DNA from: CAVUFH01 sp963740835
GTDB taxonomy: Bacteria; Actinomycetota; Acidimicrobiia; IMCC26256; PALSA-610
DNA length: 64,000 nt
Reading direction: 5' to 3'
Assembly (NCBI GenBank): GCA_963740835.1
Contig: CAVUFH010000003.1
Span: 620,001 to 684,000, forward strand
The translations under genes and the position numbers were made by a program. The notes beneath the pieces were generated by a model, which searched no databases, was not told where the DNA came from, and worked only from the letters and a program-made list of their open reading frames with translations. Numbering within the stretch: position 1 is the stretch's first letter; every line of letters begins with the position of its first letter. Positions 41,090-52,422 of the stretch are shown here, one piece after another.

Positions 41090-43508
41090 CTATGGCGACG
41101 CGGCGAGGAAGTCGTCGACGTTGAGGGTGACGGGTGCGTTCGTGGCCGCGCTCGAGACGTACGCCTCGAGCGCGGCTGATCCCGCGCGCTGCAGCGCGGC
41201 GGAGCTGTCGGTTGCGGTGACGGTCCACGTGGTCGGCTCGGTCGCGGTGGACAACCACGCGCGCGGAGATGCGGGTCGGGTTCTTGCCGGTCACGACCCC
41301 GCGCACGCGCAGGGTCGCGCCCGTCGACCAGTTCGGGATCGTGACCTCCGAAGCCAGTAGCGTCTCCGCGCCGCCCGTTCGCCGCGAGATGGAGATGGTC
41401 GTGCTCGTGGTCGTGATCCGCCGGATGCGGACCGCGTACTGGACGTTGCTCGAGACCCGCCGGACGAGCACAGAGCAGTATTGCCCGGAGCCGGTCGGGT
41501 TCTTGTTCGCGTTGAAGGTCACCCACACGTTGCCGTCGGTGAACTGCGGCGTGAGTGCAGCCGTGTAGGTAGTGCCGGCTGCGAGCGTGATGGTGCCGCG
41601 GGTGCCGCTGACGGCGTAGCCGGTCGCGGGCGTCGTCTGCCATGCGCCACCGACATCGGCGCTCGCCCAACTCGCGGGGATCGTTCGCGCGAACGCGTCC
41701 GACGCGTACGTCGTGACCGCGGGCGGCGCGGTCGTCGTCGTGGTGGAGGTCGGCGCGTCGGTGGTCGTCGTCGGCGGTTCGGTGCTCGCGGTCGTCGTCG
41801 GTGCTTCGGTCGTCGTGGGTGGCACGGTCGTCGTGGGTGGCACGGTCGTCGTGGTCGAGGTCGTCGTGGTCGTCGTCGTGGTCGGCGGCGACGAAGGGAA
41901 GGGCGGGTTCGCCGCGAGGTCGTCCACGCCGAAGGTCACCGGTGCGTTCGTGGCGCTGCTCGAGAGGTACGCCATCACGCCGATGGAACCCGCGCCCTGC
42001 AATCCGGCGGCCGCGTCCGTGGTCGTGACGGTGAAGGACACGGGCGCCGCCGCACCCGATGTCCAGGCGCGGGCGTTGAGTTGGGTTGGCGCCGCGCCGC
42101 TGACGTCCAACTGCACGCGGATCGGTGCTCCGGGAGTCACGACGACGCCGGGGACACGCACCTCGGGCCCGATCTCGATCTCGCTGCTCGTGCCGGCCAG
42201 CTTCGTGATCGCGAGGTAGGCCGTGCTCCCCGCGAGCCGCAGCCGCGCGCGGTACTCCATGTTCGGCGCCGCGTGCCGCGCGACGAGGAACGCGCTCTCG
42301 CCGCGTCCCGTACCGGGTTTGTCGGTGGTGAAGTCGGCGAGCAGGCTCACGTCCCGCGGTGCCGCCGCCGGGAGATACGCGGCGCGGAACTGGCCTGCAG
42401 CCGAGATGATGATTGACGCACGCAAGCCGCCGACACTGAAGCTCGAGACGCCCGACTGCGGCTGCCATGCGCCTCCGACTTCCGCGCTCCCGAGTCCGAC
42501 CGGCACGGACCTCGTGAACGAGTCCACTGCGATCGGTCCGTCGGGCACGGGCGGCGCGGTCGTCGTCGGGTCGGGGTTGGTGCGCAGGCCCGCGGTGCAC
42601 GTGCCGGTGCCGTGATCGGTGAACGTCTTCCCGGCGACCGGGTGGAAGTCCCAGTCGTAGCCGGTCGGCGAGAGTGTCAGCGAGATCACGCCGTATGTGT
42701 CCGCGCGCAAGACCTCGCTCGTCGGCCAGCGCGCGGTGCCGGTGGGCGGCGGTCGCAGCGGCGCACCGCCGGTGCCGACGGTGAACGCGCGCATGCCGGT
42801 CGGGTCGGGCGTTCCGATCCGGTTCATCGGCGCGAAGCGTTCGTAGTAGTGCTCGTGACCGTTCAGCACGACGTCGACGCCGCCGTCGTAGAGCGTGTTC
42901 CACGCGTCCGCGACCGACGCGACGCCGGGGGCGTACTCGCCCGAGCTGAACCGTGGGTGATGCCACATCGCCGCCGCGCACACGGTCGGATGCGCCGCGA
43001 GGTCGCTGCGTAGCCAAGTCAGCTGCTCGGAGTTGGGCGACATGTCGACGTTGCTGTTCAGCACGATGATGTGCCAGCCCGCCTGGTCGTAGCTGTACCA
43101 ACCCTTGCCGCGCGGTCCTGCGGCATCTCCGAAGTAGTCGTAGTACGGGCGCCCGCTCTCGGTGACGTATTCGTGGTTGCCGGCGACTGGACGCGTACGC
43201 GGCTTGAGGTGGCCCCACGTGGGGTCGTAGCACGATGCGTAGTCGGCGTCGGAACCGTCGGGATAGGCGTTGTCACCGAGGGTCATCACGGTGCCGTCGA
43301 TCCCGTCGAGCACCGCCGCGGTTGCCGCCGACGCGCTGCTCCCGCACACGCCGATGTCACCCGCGCCGACGAGCACATCCGGACCGGCCGCGTCCGAGCT
43401 CTCCGTCGACATCCACACGATCGCCGATACCGTCGCACAGACGAAGGCCAGCAACGCGCCGAGCAACGCGCGCCGCGACCATCCTTGCGAGTCCCACGCT
43501 CGCGACAT
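41090..43508 (-). CDS. Secreted calcineurin-like metallophosphatase with Thr-rich linker and duplicated C-terminal domains, frameshifted near its end
   Basis: ATG 43508 follows GGTGGAG. An N-terminal signal or anchor helix (RRALLGALLAFVCATVSAIV) is followed by a purple-acid-phosphatase-like domain (about 45-300): LVGAGDIGVCG, TLGDNAYPDGS, PVAGNHEYVT, MWHHPRFSSG, VLNGHEHYYERFAP, all metal ligands in order. Two similar beta-sandwich (LamG-like) domains (SFTRSVPVGLGSAEVGGAW; AFARTIPASWASADVGGAW) flank a Thr/Pro linker encoded at about 41715-41890. Near 41256 one base (a T) is missing; the true end (TNAPVTLNVDDFLAASP) is in another frame and stops at 41090. It probably acts on extracellular phosphoesters. 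Confidence 0.84.
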
Positions 43509-43609
43509 CGGCTCCACCCCCGCGTGGCTGCGGCGAACCTAACGCAACGACAACCGTGTCGCCACCGCGCTTCGCTCCGCGACCCAGTTCCTGGATGACG
43601 GGAGTTGCG

Positions 43610-45383
43610 TCATCCTGTGGCGCGTTGCGTCGCGGCTCGGTTGGTGCCGGCGCGTTCGGTTGCGCCTTCGATGAGCGCGGGATCCACGTCGAGCGGCTCG
43701 GCCGGCTCGAAGCCCTCGACCGGGCGCATCGCCTGCTCGACTTCGGGTGCAGCCTTGATGTTCGGGATGAGGAGCGAGATGAACCCACCGATCGTGATCA
43801 TCACGAACGCGAACACGAGTGCCATGCGCGTGCCGTTCACCACGCCGTGTTCCACCGCCGACTGGATCACGTTCACGACCGCGCGGCTGGCGCCCGCGGG
43901 CGGCCGGTAGTTCGCGCCGAGTGCGTGGATTCCGGCGATTGCGTCGGTCTTCGTGCCGGCGGGCAACCGCGACCCGTTGAGCTGTGTCGTTGATCGATTG
44001 ATCGTCTGCGTGGTGAGGATCGCACCGATGACGGCGACACCGAGCGCGGCGCCGACCTGGCGCACGGTCGTGTTGGCGCCGCTCGCGACACCAGAGCTCT
44101 CCTTCGGGATCTCGGACAGCACGACGTTGGTGAGCTGCGCCAGCGCGAACCCGATCCCGATCCCATAGAACGCGAGGCCGGGGAAGAGCTCCAGGGCGGT
44201 GATGTCGACGGAGACGGCGCGGAAGATCAACACGATGCCGATCGCGTACGCGAGGAAACCGATGCGCACGACGACCGTCGTGCCGAGGTAGCGGATCAAG
44301 CGCCCGCCGAGCTGCGCGCCGATGATGACGAAGATCCCGGTGGGCAATTGCCACCAACCGTTCTGCACCGCGGTGAGGTGGCGACCGTCCTGCAGGAACA
44401 CGGGGAGCACGAACGTGATGCCGAGCTGACCCATCGCGACGATGAGGCCGGTGAGCAACCCGTAACGGTACGTGCGCAGCCGCAGGTGCTTGAATTCGAA
44501 CAACGGGTCGCGCTCGTGGCGCTCCTTCCACCGCTCGAGGAAGTAGAAGCCGGTGAGGATGGCGACCGATGTGAGGAAGATGATCGGGATGATCGAGATG
44601 GGCTTTGTTGCCGGCCAAAGGTCATGGCCGGCGATGGAGAAGTCCTTGATCGGCTTCCACCACCCGTAGATCGCGCCTTCGCTCAACGCGAACACGAGGA
44701 GGAACATCCCGGCCGCGATGAGCCCGGCGCCGGGGACGTCGAGCACGATCTTGCGGCCGGCGACGCGGCGGACCTTCATGAACAGGACGGCGCCGACGAT
44801 CGCGAGCGGGGCGATGATCACGTTGATGCCGAACGCCCACCGCCACGAGTAGTTGGTGGTCAGGAACCCGCCGACCACCGGCCCGACGGCGACCGCGACC
44901 CCGGCGGTGGCGCCCCACGCCGCGAACGCGGTCGCCCGTTCCCGGCCGCGGAACGTGCCGGAAAGGATCGCGAGCGTTGCCGGCAGCATCAACGAGGCGC
45001 CGATGCCTTCGATGATCGCTTCGCCGAGGATGAGCTGGGGCACGCCTTGCGACAGCGCAGCGATGAGGGATCCGACGCCGAACAGCGCAGCGCCGATGAT
45101 GAAGACCCGACGGTGGCCGTAGACGTCGCCGAGCCGGCCACCGATGATGAGCAGCGTCGCGAAGGTCGAGCGCGTAGCCGGTGATGACCCATTCGAGGCT
45201 CGACAGCGACGTGTCGAACTCTCGGAGGATCGTCGGGATCGCCACGTTCAGCACCGTGTTGTCGAGCACGACGATGAATGCGGACACGATCGTGATCGCG
45301 AGCGTCACCCACCGCGTCGGGTCGGTCGAGACCGCGTCGAAGTCGTCGGCCTCGGCGAAGTCGGGTGTGTCGATCGAGCTCAT
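43610..45383 (-). CDS. DHA2-family MFS drug:proton antiporter, frameshifted
   Basis: A 14-helix EmrB/QacA-type transporter. N-terminus: SAFIVVLDNTVLNVAIPTIL (DHA2 motif D1) and SLEWVITGYAL. One extra base at about 45168 breaks the frame; correct reading continues TFATLLIIGGRLGDVYGHRR (motif A) and SQGVPQLILGEAIIEGIGAS. The rest is intact to 43610 (AWGATAGVAVAVGPVVGGFL is motif C). Repaired length is about 590 residues. ATG 45381-45383 overlaps the TetR stop (ATGA), so the pump is coupled to its presumed repressor. Confidence 0.88.
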
Positions 45384-46048
45384 CGGGCCGGGTGCGGATT
45401 CTTCACCCGGTCGAGCTGTGGGAAATCGAGCGGCGTGCCGGGGAGCTCGGTCGCGTTGAGCGGGCGCAACCCGTCGAGGATGATCGTCAGGTAGCGCTGC
45501 CGGAGGACGGGTTGCAGGTCGCCCGCGAGCGCGGTCGTGTGGGCTACGCCGGAGAACAGCATCGCGATGTCGGCCGGGCCGATGTCGGAGCGCACGGCGC
45601 CGGCTCGCTGCGCGTTGGCGACGAGCGCGGTGATCGCCTGGCGCAACGCTTCGCGCGTCGGTTGCGCGGACACGGGGAGGTCGAGCGCGGTCGCCATCTG
45701 CTCCGCGAGCGCGCGGTGACGGGCCTGGAACGCGGCGAGCGCGAGGAAGAACGTCTCGAACGCGGCACCGGGGTCAGGCTGGGTCAGCGCGGCGCGTGCG
45801 TCGGCGAGCAACGACTCGTACATGGCCTCGAGCACCGCTTCGACCAGCGCCTGCTTCGTGGGGAAGTGACGGCACACGGTGCCGACGCCGACCCCCGCGC
45901 GCCGGGCAACTTCTTCGACCTGGGCTTTCAGGCCCATCTCGGCGAACACGTCCTCGGCCGCCGCGAGCACCCGCTCCCGGTTGCGGCGCGCGTCGCTGCG
46001 CATCGGCCGATCAGTGGTGCTGGTGTTCGTGCGTGCGTCCGCAGTCAT
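45380..46048 (-). CDS. TetR-family transcriptional regulator
   Basis: A 222-residue repressor. The HTH is RVLAAAEDVFAEMGLKAQVE with VARRAGVGVGTVCRHFPTKQ, the C-terminal part a helical ligand pocket. ATG 46048 (MTADARTNTSTTDRPMRSDA) follows GGGAG; an in-frame start at 46114 would cover the operator region. It is the first gene of the regulator-efflux pair, and its stop overlaps the MFS start. Two dyads upstream (46066-46081, 46099-46112) are likely its operators. The inducer is unknown, presumably a toxic compound exported by the pump. Confidence 0.89.
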   Translation of the reverse strand: MTADARTNTSTTDRPMRSDARRNRERVLAAAEDVFAEMGLKAQVEEVARRAGVGVGTVCRHFPTKQALVEAVLEAMYESLLADARAALTQPDPGAAFETFFLALAAFQARHRALAEQMATALDLPVSAQPTREALRQAITALVANAQRAGAVRSDIGPADIAMLFSGVAHTTALAGDLQPVLRQRYLTIILDGLRPLNATELPGTPLDFPQLDRVKNPHPAR

Positions 46049-46065
46049 GGCGGCTCCCGCCGTAA

Positions 46066-46112
46066 CGGAATGGTGCTTCCGATTGTAGCAGACAAACCGG
46101 AATCGCCATTCC
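46066..46112. promoter_or_regulatory. TetR operator region (two dyads)
   Basis: CGGAA-TGGTGC-TTCCG at 46066-46081 and GGAAT-CGCC-ATTCC at 46099-46112, both with GGAA/TTCC cores, just upstream of the tetR-type ATG (46048). The intervening GATTGTAGCAGACAAA is AT-rich and may hold the promoter. Confidence 0.6.
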
Positions 46113-46161
46113 ACTTTTGCGGCGACGAGGTGCTGGGCCGGTGCGCTCCGGCGGCGCCGGG

Positions 46162-46341
46162 TCAGGCGTTGAACCCCGGCGGTACGCCGAGCGCGGCGTC
46201 GAACACGGTGTGCACGTCGGTGACGCGCGGTTCGCTCGGATCGAACCCGGTCTGGATCAGCGACATCAGCATCGACAGCACGATCGTCAGCAAGCCGCCT
46301 GCCATGCGGTCGAGATCGTCGTCGGTGGGCACGCGGCTCAC
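46162..46341 (-). pseudogene. Remnant of a TetR-type regulator C-terminus
   Basis: The frame reads VPTDDDLDRMAGGLLTIVLS then FDPSEPRVTDVHTVFDAALG. It resembles the ligand-domain end of TetR regulators but has no HTH. The preceding bases in the same frame are Arg/Ser-rich noise. A GTG at 46341 would allow a 59-residue product, but I judge it a decayed fragment. The 100 nt beyond it (to 46435) hold nothing I can identify. Confidence 0.4.
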
Positions 46342-46435
46342 ACGACGGCCCGGCCGGAGCGATCCAGGCCGCGCACGCGTTGCCAGCGCGCGGTGCTCAG
46401 GTCCAGCCGTGCGGGTGTGGCCTTGGCTGCGCGGT

Positions 46436-47091
46436 TCAGCGAGGGTCGTCCCGGTCGAGGTTCCAGTGGCGCGCCACCTGTCCGAGCCAGGCGTCGTCAC
46501 CGCGGGGAAGGATGGCGAACCGGCTCACCGTGTGCTGACCGCCGTCGTAGTCTCCGTAGAGCAGATCGACGGTCAGGGGCTGGCGGCCCTTGATGGCCGT
46601 CGCCACTTCGTCCCACCCAGCCTCGTCGCGATCGCGGATCACCCCCTGCCAGAAGCCGATCTCGTTGGCCGGGATGTACCGATCTCGTTGGCCGGGATGT
46701 AGAGGTCACGCGTCAATCGCCGGAAGTGGCGGGTGTCGGCGAGGTCGGGCTCGTCCCGGTGCCGCTCGGGATAGAGGTTCCACCGGTCGAGCACGGCGAT
46801 GCCGTTGCCGGAGTTCCGCACCGAGATCGCGAGATAGATGTTGCCGTCCTCGACTTCCGCGCTGGCGAACCCACCCTTGAGCGCGACCCAGTGATCGTCG
46901 ATGAACCCCACCTTCTGCACGGGGTCGTCGAACCGCGACGGGATGAGCAACGGACGCAAGCCGGCCTGCAGCGACCGTTCGGCGGCGCGCGCCGTACGGT
47001 TCGCAGAACGCACCGACGCGAACGTCGCGGTCGCGAGGACGAGCGTGCCGGTCGCGGTGGCGAGCGACGAGATGGTCACCCAGTCAGCCAT
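46436..47091 (-). CDS. Membrane-anchored hypothetical protein, disrupted by a 23-bp tandem duplication
   Basis: ATG 47091 starts MADWVTISSLATATGTLVLA, one N-terminal helix, then ANRTARAAERSLQAGLRPLL and a beta-rich domain (EDGNIYLAISVRNSGNGIAV, TRHFRRLTRDLYIPANEIG). A 23-bp direct duplication (46656-46701) shifts the frame. The original continuation (IRDRDEAGWDEVATAIKGRQ, DLLYGDYDGGQHTVSRFAIL) is in another frame to the stop at 46436. Removing one repeat copy restores about 210 residues. The layout resembles small actinobacterial proteins of unknown function. Confidence 0.72.
46656..46701 (+). repeat. 23-bp perfect tandem duplication inside a gene
   Basis: The 23 bases at 46656-46678 are repeated exactly at 46679-46701 (core CGATCTCGTTGGCCGGGATG). 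As 23 is not a multiple of three, the duplication breaks the reading frame of the gene at 46436-47091. Confidence 0.9.
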
Positions 47092-47132
47092 GAACAAACG
47101 CTACGCGATGTGCGATTTGGGCGCGCGCTCGC

Positions 47133-50100
47133 TCATTGCAACGCGCGCCGCCGGCGCCGGAACGCGCTCGCGCACACGGCGCCGAGTCCGAGCATGGCGA
47201 AGGCGCCGAACACGAGGGGTCTCGGTGCTGCGCCGGTGAACGGCAGCCCGCTCTCGTCCGTGCTCCCGCCACCACCGGGCTCAGCCGGCGTCGTCGCGTC
47301 GACGGTCACGGTCGCGCCCTCGACGCTCGTGCCCGGATCGATGGCGACGCCCGCGACGGTGGCGCCGTTGGTGAAGGGTCCGGCCTGGTCGACGCGCGTG
47401 TCGACGAACACGGAGGTGCCGGTGTTCGCGGCGAGTGCGCCGAGCTGACACACGACGGCCTGGCCGGTGATCGTGCACTCCGGTGACGCGGTGAGCGGTG
47501 TCAGGCCGGTGGGCACGTTGTCGGTGACGACGACGTCACCGGCCGCGCCCGGTCCGGCGTTCTGTACGGAGATCGTGAAGCGCACGGTGTCCCCGACGGC
47601 AGGTGCGGTGCTGCTGACCGTCTTGGTGACCGTGACGCGGGCGAGCATCGGCGTGACGGTCACACTCGCGGTGTCGTTGTCGGGAACGACATCGGGTGGG
47701 CCGGTGCCGGACACCGTTGCCGTGTTCGTCGTCGGCGCGGCCGCGGTGACGGTCGCGACGACAGTCAGCGTGGCGGTGCCGCCCGGCAGGACATCGCCGA
47801 TCGTCCACACGCCGGTGGCGGCGTCGTAGGTGCCGACGGACGCGGTCGCGGACACGAAGGTCAGCCCGGTGGGCAGCGGATCGTCGACGACGACGTCCTG
47901 CGCGGTGTCGGGCCCGTTGTTGCCGACGCCGATGCTGAATGTCACGTTGCTGCCGAGCGCGGGCGCAGGGACGTCGACGATCTTGCTGATCGACAGATCT
48001 GCGCCGGGGACGATGAGCGTCGCCGACGCCTCGTTGTTCGAGAGGTCCGGGTCGGGCAAATCGGCGGTGAACACGATCGTGCGGTTGATGACCGTCAACG
48101 GGGTCGTGATCAACACGTCGACCGTGATCGTCGCGGTCGCGCCGGACGCGAGGTCACCGACCGTCCACACCCGGCTGTCGGGATCGAACGTTCCCTGTGT
48201 CGTGACGACCGCTGTGAAGGTGGCCGGGGTGCGGTTGGTCTCAAGCAGCTGGATGTTGGTGTCGTCGTCGGGACCGTTGTTCGTCACGGTCACCGTGTAC
48301 GTCGCGGTGTCGCCGATCTGTGCGGTCGTCGGCGACACCGACTTCGTCACACTCAGGTCCGCTTCCGCCTGCACTTGCACGGACGCGCTGGCCGCGTTGT
48401 TCTGATCGTTGGTGTCGGTCTCGTTCAGGGCTGACAGCGCGACCGCGTTCGTGTACGTGCCCGCGCCACCGTTCGCGAGCGCGGTGAGGATCAGGGTCGG
48501 GGTCGCGCCGACCGGGACCGTGCCGACGGACCACCGGCCGGTGCTGCTGTCGTAGGTTCCTTGGCTCGGTGTCGCGGACACGAAGTCGAGACCGGCCGGC
48601 AGCACATCGGTGAAGACGACACCGGTCGCCGGGTTCGGGCCCGCGTTCGACGCGGTGAGCGTAAAGCTCACCGTTGTCGTGCGGGGCGCGACCAGGCCGG
48701 TGTTCAGCTCCTTCGTGATCCCTACGTCCACCGGAGGCGGTGGCACGGGCGCGATCTGGATCCCTGCAGACGCCGCGTTGTTGTCGCCGTTCGGGTCCGT
48801 GATTCCGGGATCGGTGACCTTCACGCCGTTGGCCTGGAACCCGACGGCCGTCGCGGTCGTGAACAGCTCGAGCCGCACCGAGATGCCCGGCGCGAGCGCG
48901 CCGATGGTCCACACACCCGTGGCGGCGTCGTACGTACCGACCTCGGGGTTGGCGCTGACGAACTGGAGGCCACTCGTCAACGCGTCGTTCACCACGACAT
49001 TGGGTGACGTATCAGGTCCCGAGTTCGTCGCGGAGACGACGAACGAGACCGTGTCACCGACCAACGCGTTGTCGGGCGGGCGCACGATCTTGGCGACACC
49101 GAGGTCCGCGAGTGGTGGCGTGATGTTGACGTTCGCGGTGGCCACGTCGTTGTTCGGGTTGACGTCGGTCGGTGAGACCGATGCCAGTGCGGCGGTGTTG
49201 ATGACGAAGCCGGGGGACACTGCGAGCTCGACGATCTGGATGGTGGCCGATCCCGGGAACGAGAGATCGCCCACCGTCCACACGCCGGAATCGGGGTCGT
49301 ACGAGCCGGTACCGGTCGCGCTCACGAACGCGGCGCCGATCGGGATCGGGTCGCGCACGGTGATGCCTGTGGCGGGGAACGGCCCTTCGTTGTTGACGGT
49401 CACCGTGCTCGTGAACGTCTGGCCGACGCGCACCTCGGCGGTGTCGACCGATTTCAACACCGCGATGTCGGTGGTGGGGACGACCGGATTGACCGTGGTC
49501 GATCCGGTCTCGTTACTCGGGTTGAGGTCGGGTTGGTCGCGCGTCGTCACGGTCGCGCTGTTGACGACCGCGTTGGCTGAGTCGATCCGATCGGTGATCG
49601 TGAGCGTCGCGGATCCGTTGACGGCCAGCGCGGGGATGCTCCACGTTCCCGCTGTCGAATCGTACGTGCCGACCGACGGCACCGCGGAGATGAAGGTCGC
49701 GCCGATCGGTGTCGGGTCGCTCACGACGATGTTGCGCGCCTCGCTCGGGCCTGCGTTGCTCACCGTCACGGTGTAGACGACGTTGCTGCCAACGACTGGA
49801 GTCTGGTTGTCGACCGTCTTCGCGAGTGCGAGGTCGGCTGCGACCGGGATGCTCGCGGTGGCGGGCGGCGACACTGGCTTCTGCCCGATCGGCGTCGTGC
49901 CGACGGCGGTCGCGGTGTTGGTGATGAACCCGTTCGCGGCGATGTCCTGGAGCCGGATCGCGTACGTGCCGGTACACGTGACGGACGTGCCCGGCGCGAG
50001 GCTCGTCGTCGGGCACGACACCGCGGCGACGCGGTTGTCAGTGACCGCGACGTTGGCGAGGTCGGAACCGCCTGTGTTGGTGACCACATACGAGTACGAC

Positions 50101-51483
50101 ACGTTCTGCCCGACGCGGTACGGCCCGGCCGTCGTCGAGGCCTTGGTCAGGCCGATCGACGAGGTGAGCGGCACGGTCACCGACGACGGCCCGGAGGTCA
50201 CCGGGAGGTTGCCGGGATCGCGCGCCGGCCGTGGCCGTGTTGGTGACGCTGCCCGCCGCGGTATCGGTCGCGGTCACGGTATGGACCCCGGTGCACACGA
50301 CGGTGCTCGCCGGATTCGGCGCGGGCGGCAGCGTGGTGGCCGGGCAGGTGATGCCCGTCGCGCTCGGGTCGGTGATCGCGAGGCCCGTGAGCGTCTCCGC
50401 ACCCGCGTTGGTGACCACGAACTGATACGGGATCGTGGAGCCGACCGTGAGGACCGGGGGCAGTTGCGTCGCCCGGCTCACTTGCTTCACCAGGTTGAGC
50501 GACGCGAGCGGTAGCACCGTGCCGACGAGCGCGTTCCGCAGGAGGTGCACGTCGGTGGAGCCGCCCGTCGAGCCGGAGAAGCCGAACTTGTACGTCGAAG
50601 GCGTTCCCGGCGGCGCAGGGAGGTTCTGGATCACGTTCTGGAAGCCGGAACCGAAGTCGATCTGCACGTTGATCAACGGCGACGCGCCGGGCGAGATCGT
50701 CAGGTGGACGATGCGCTTCGCGTTGTTCAACGCGGTACCGGCGAGCCGGCCCGGCAGCGTCGATGTCGGCCGGTTCGGGTTGGACGCGGGATCGGTCGTG
50801 CTCGCGAGGTAGCAGTACCCGACGGTGCCCGAACCGGGCCCGCGCACGACGACGGTGTTCGGCGCGATCGGGCCGTTGTCGGTGGACGGTGAGCGCTGCC
50901 CGGGCGGGCATCCGTTCCCGCGGCCTTCGCCGTCGTCGTAGAAGTTGCCGAACACGTCGAACCCGATCCCGACATACCCCCCGAGGATGCCGGGCTCGCT
51001 GTTGCGTTGCGCGTAGCCGAGGCTGCCGCCGAGCCCGCCGGTCGCGGTGAGCTGCGTCGCGCCGTCGACGAGGAAGAACGTGATGCCGTCGGCGCCGCTC
51101 CCGCCGTACTGGTAGATCTCGAATGTCGCGTCGATGCCTGCACTCGCGGGGATCGGGCGGTTGTAGAAGACCGCGCCCGCCTTGTTGTTCGCGGCGTCGG
51201 TGAACTGCAGGTATCCGGGTGTCGTGCCGCGCGGTGGGACCGGACCCGACTGCGAACTCGGGCATGCAGCCAGTTGCGCGGTGCTCGACGTCGCGCCGGT
51301 GAGGCACGTCGAACCCGTGCCGCGGATCAAGGGATCCGACACGGTCGCGCCGGTGAAGGGTTCGTTGACGAGCACCGTCGCCGGCGCGGCGCTCGCCGCA
51401 GTGGTGCCGACGACCCAGGTGAGGGACGTGGCGAGGAACGCGACGACCGGCAGTGTCACGAAGACCCGCCGGATTGTCCGCAC
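47133..51483 (-). CDS. Large wall-anchored adhesin: L-type lectin domain, nine DUF11 repeats, LPFTG sorting signal; frameshifted
   Basis: GTG 51483 starts a signal peptide (RRVFVTLPVVAFLATSLTWV to ASAAP). Residues 35-300 form a legume-lectin-like domain (DATFEIYQYGGSGADGITFF, YVGIGFDVFGNFYDDGEGRG). Nine DUF11 repeats of about 120 residues follow, each with the pattern DLAxxKTV...VVYTVTVSNAGP...TYDSTAGTWSIPAL. The C-terminus has LPFTGA, a hydrophobic helix (PLVFGAFAMLGLGAVCASAF) and RRRRR, a sortase-type anchor. One extra base near 50222 breaks the frame between repeats 1 and 2 (TNTATA to RDPGNLPVTSGPS). Total about 1,450 residues. Likely a surface stalk for glycan binding; no sortase gene is here. 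Confidence 0.87.
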
Positions 51484-51545
51484 GGACGAACCGTAACCGT
51501 TACGCGTGCATTGCGAAACCGGACCGTACTGAGGGTCTGATCCGG

Positions 51546-52355
51546 TCAGGTCGCCGATGCGCACGCTCGCGGCTCGTAGATCGCGGTGTGATCGGTCTGC
51601 ATCACGATGCGCGCCACCGCCGCTTCGCCGGCGGTCACGATCACGTCGAGCGTGACGAACTTGTGGCCGCGCCGCTCCCAGACGCGCGTGACCTGCGCGC
51701 GAGTGCGGACTTGTTCGCCGTCGTGCACACGTGCGAAGAGCCGTACATCGCTGCCGACGTGTATCCACGGACCGAGCATCACGTTCGCGGCGAGGATGCG
51801 GTTGGCGCGGCGCAACAACCAACCCGGGTGCGCGACACCGTCCTCGCGGTAGACAGGAAGCGTCTCGCTGATTCCGTCGACGTATTCGACGGCACGCCGG
51901 GCGTCGAACCGCGTCGTGATCGCGCCGAGTGTCGTGCCCGGGGCCAGGCTCTCTGCGGAGGCGGGCGGGCGAGGATCCGGGAGCGGTGGCGGTGGCTCGT
52001 CAACGTGCTCGGGTGGCGTTCCGGCGCCGGCGCGCGCCGTCGCGATCGCGCACCGCGCGTCCCGCTCGTCGCGCACCGCGAGCGCGAGGGTGCCGTCCGA
52101 GTCGGACGACTCGCGCGTGACGGTGGTCTCCTTGCCGTCGTAGACCGGGTGCTCGAAACGCACGGTGATCGCGCCGTCCGCGAGCCACTCGTTCCCGAAG
52201 TGCTCGACCACGGGGTGCGTCGCGTACGCGTAGACGTCCACGCCGGGTACCAGTCCGCCGGCGAAGCCGTATCGGCGCGCCACGGTGTCGTCGTGGATCT
52301 TGTTGGTGGATGTGGTCGCGAGGTTGTGGGCGCGCACTCGGTAGCAGACGGTCAC
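51546..52355 (-). CDS. MaoC-like double hot-dog hydratase
   Basis: A 269-residue protein. The N-terminal half has NKIHDDTVARRYGFAGGLVP then GVDVYAYATHPVVEHFG, a hydratase-like motif with the catalytic Asp/His region. The C-terminal half (HPGWLLRRANRILAANVMLG; PWIHVGSDVRLFARVHDGEQ; ERRGHKFVTLDVIV) is a second hot-dog unit. Such proteins are usually acyl-CoA hydratases or acyl-ACP dehydratases. GTG 52355 begins VTVCYRVRAHNLATTSTNKI; the ribosome site is weak. Divergent from the DMT transporter. Specificity unknown. Confidence 0.8.
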   Translation of the reverse strand: MTVCYRVRAHNLATTSTNKIHDDTVARRYGFAGGLVPGVDVYAYATHPVVEHFGNEWLADGAITVRFEHPVYDGKETTVTRESSDSDGTLALAVRDERDARCAIATARAGAGTPPEHVDEPPPPLPDPRPPASAESLAPGTTLGAITTRFDARRAVEYVDGISETLPVYREDGVAHPGWLLRRANRILAANVMLGPWIHVGSDVRLFARVHDGEQVRTRAQVTRVWERRGHKFVTLDVIVTAGEAAVARIVMQTDHTAIYEPRACASAT

Positions 52356-52422
52356 GGCCTGATGATTCCACGTCGCAAGCCGGGCCGGGCCCCGGAGGCA
52401 CCGACTCGTAGGATGCGCCTTC

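Noticed and set aside
41715..41890. Independent repeat element
   Set aside because: It is the coding sequence of the Thr/Pro linker in the phosphatase; repetition follows from the amino acid bias.
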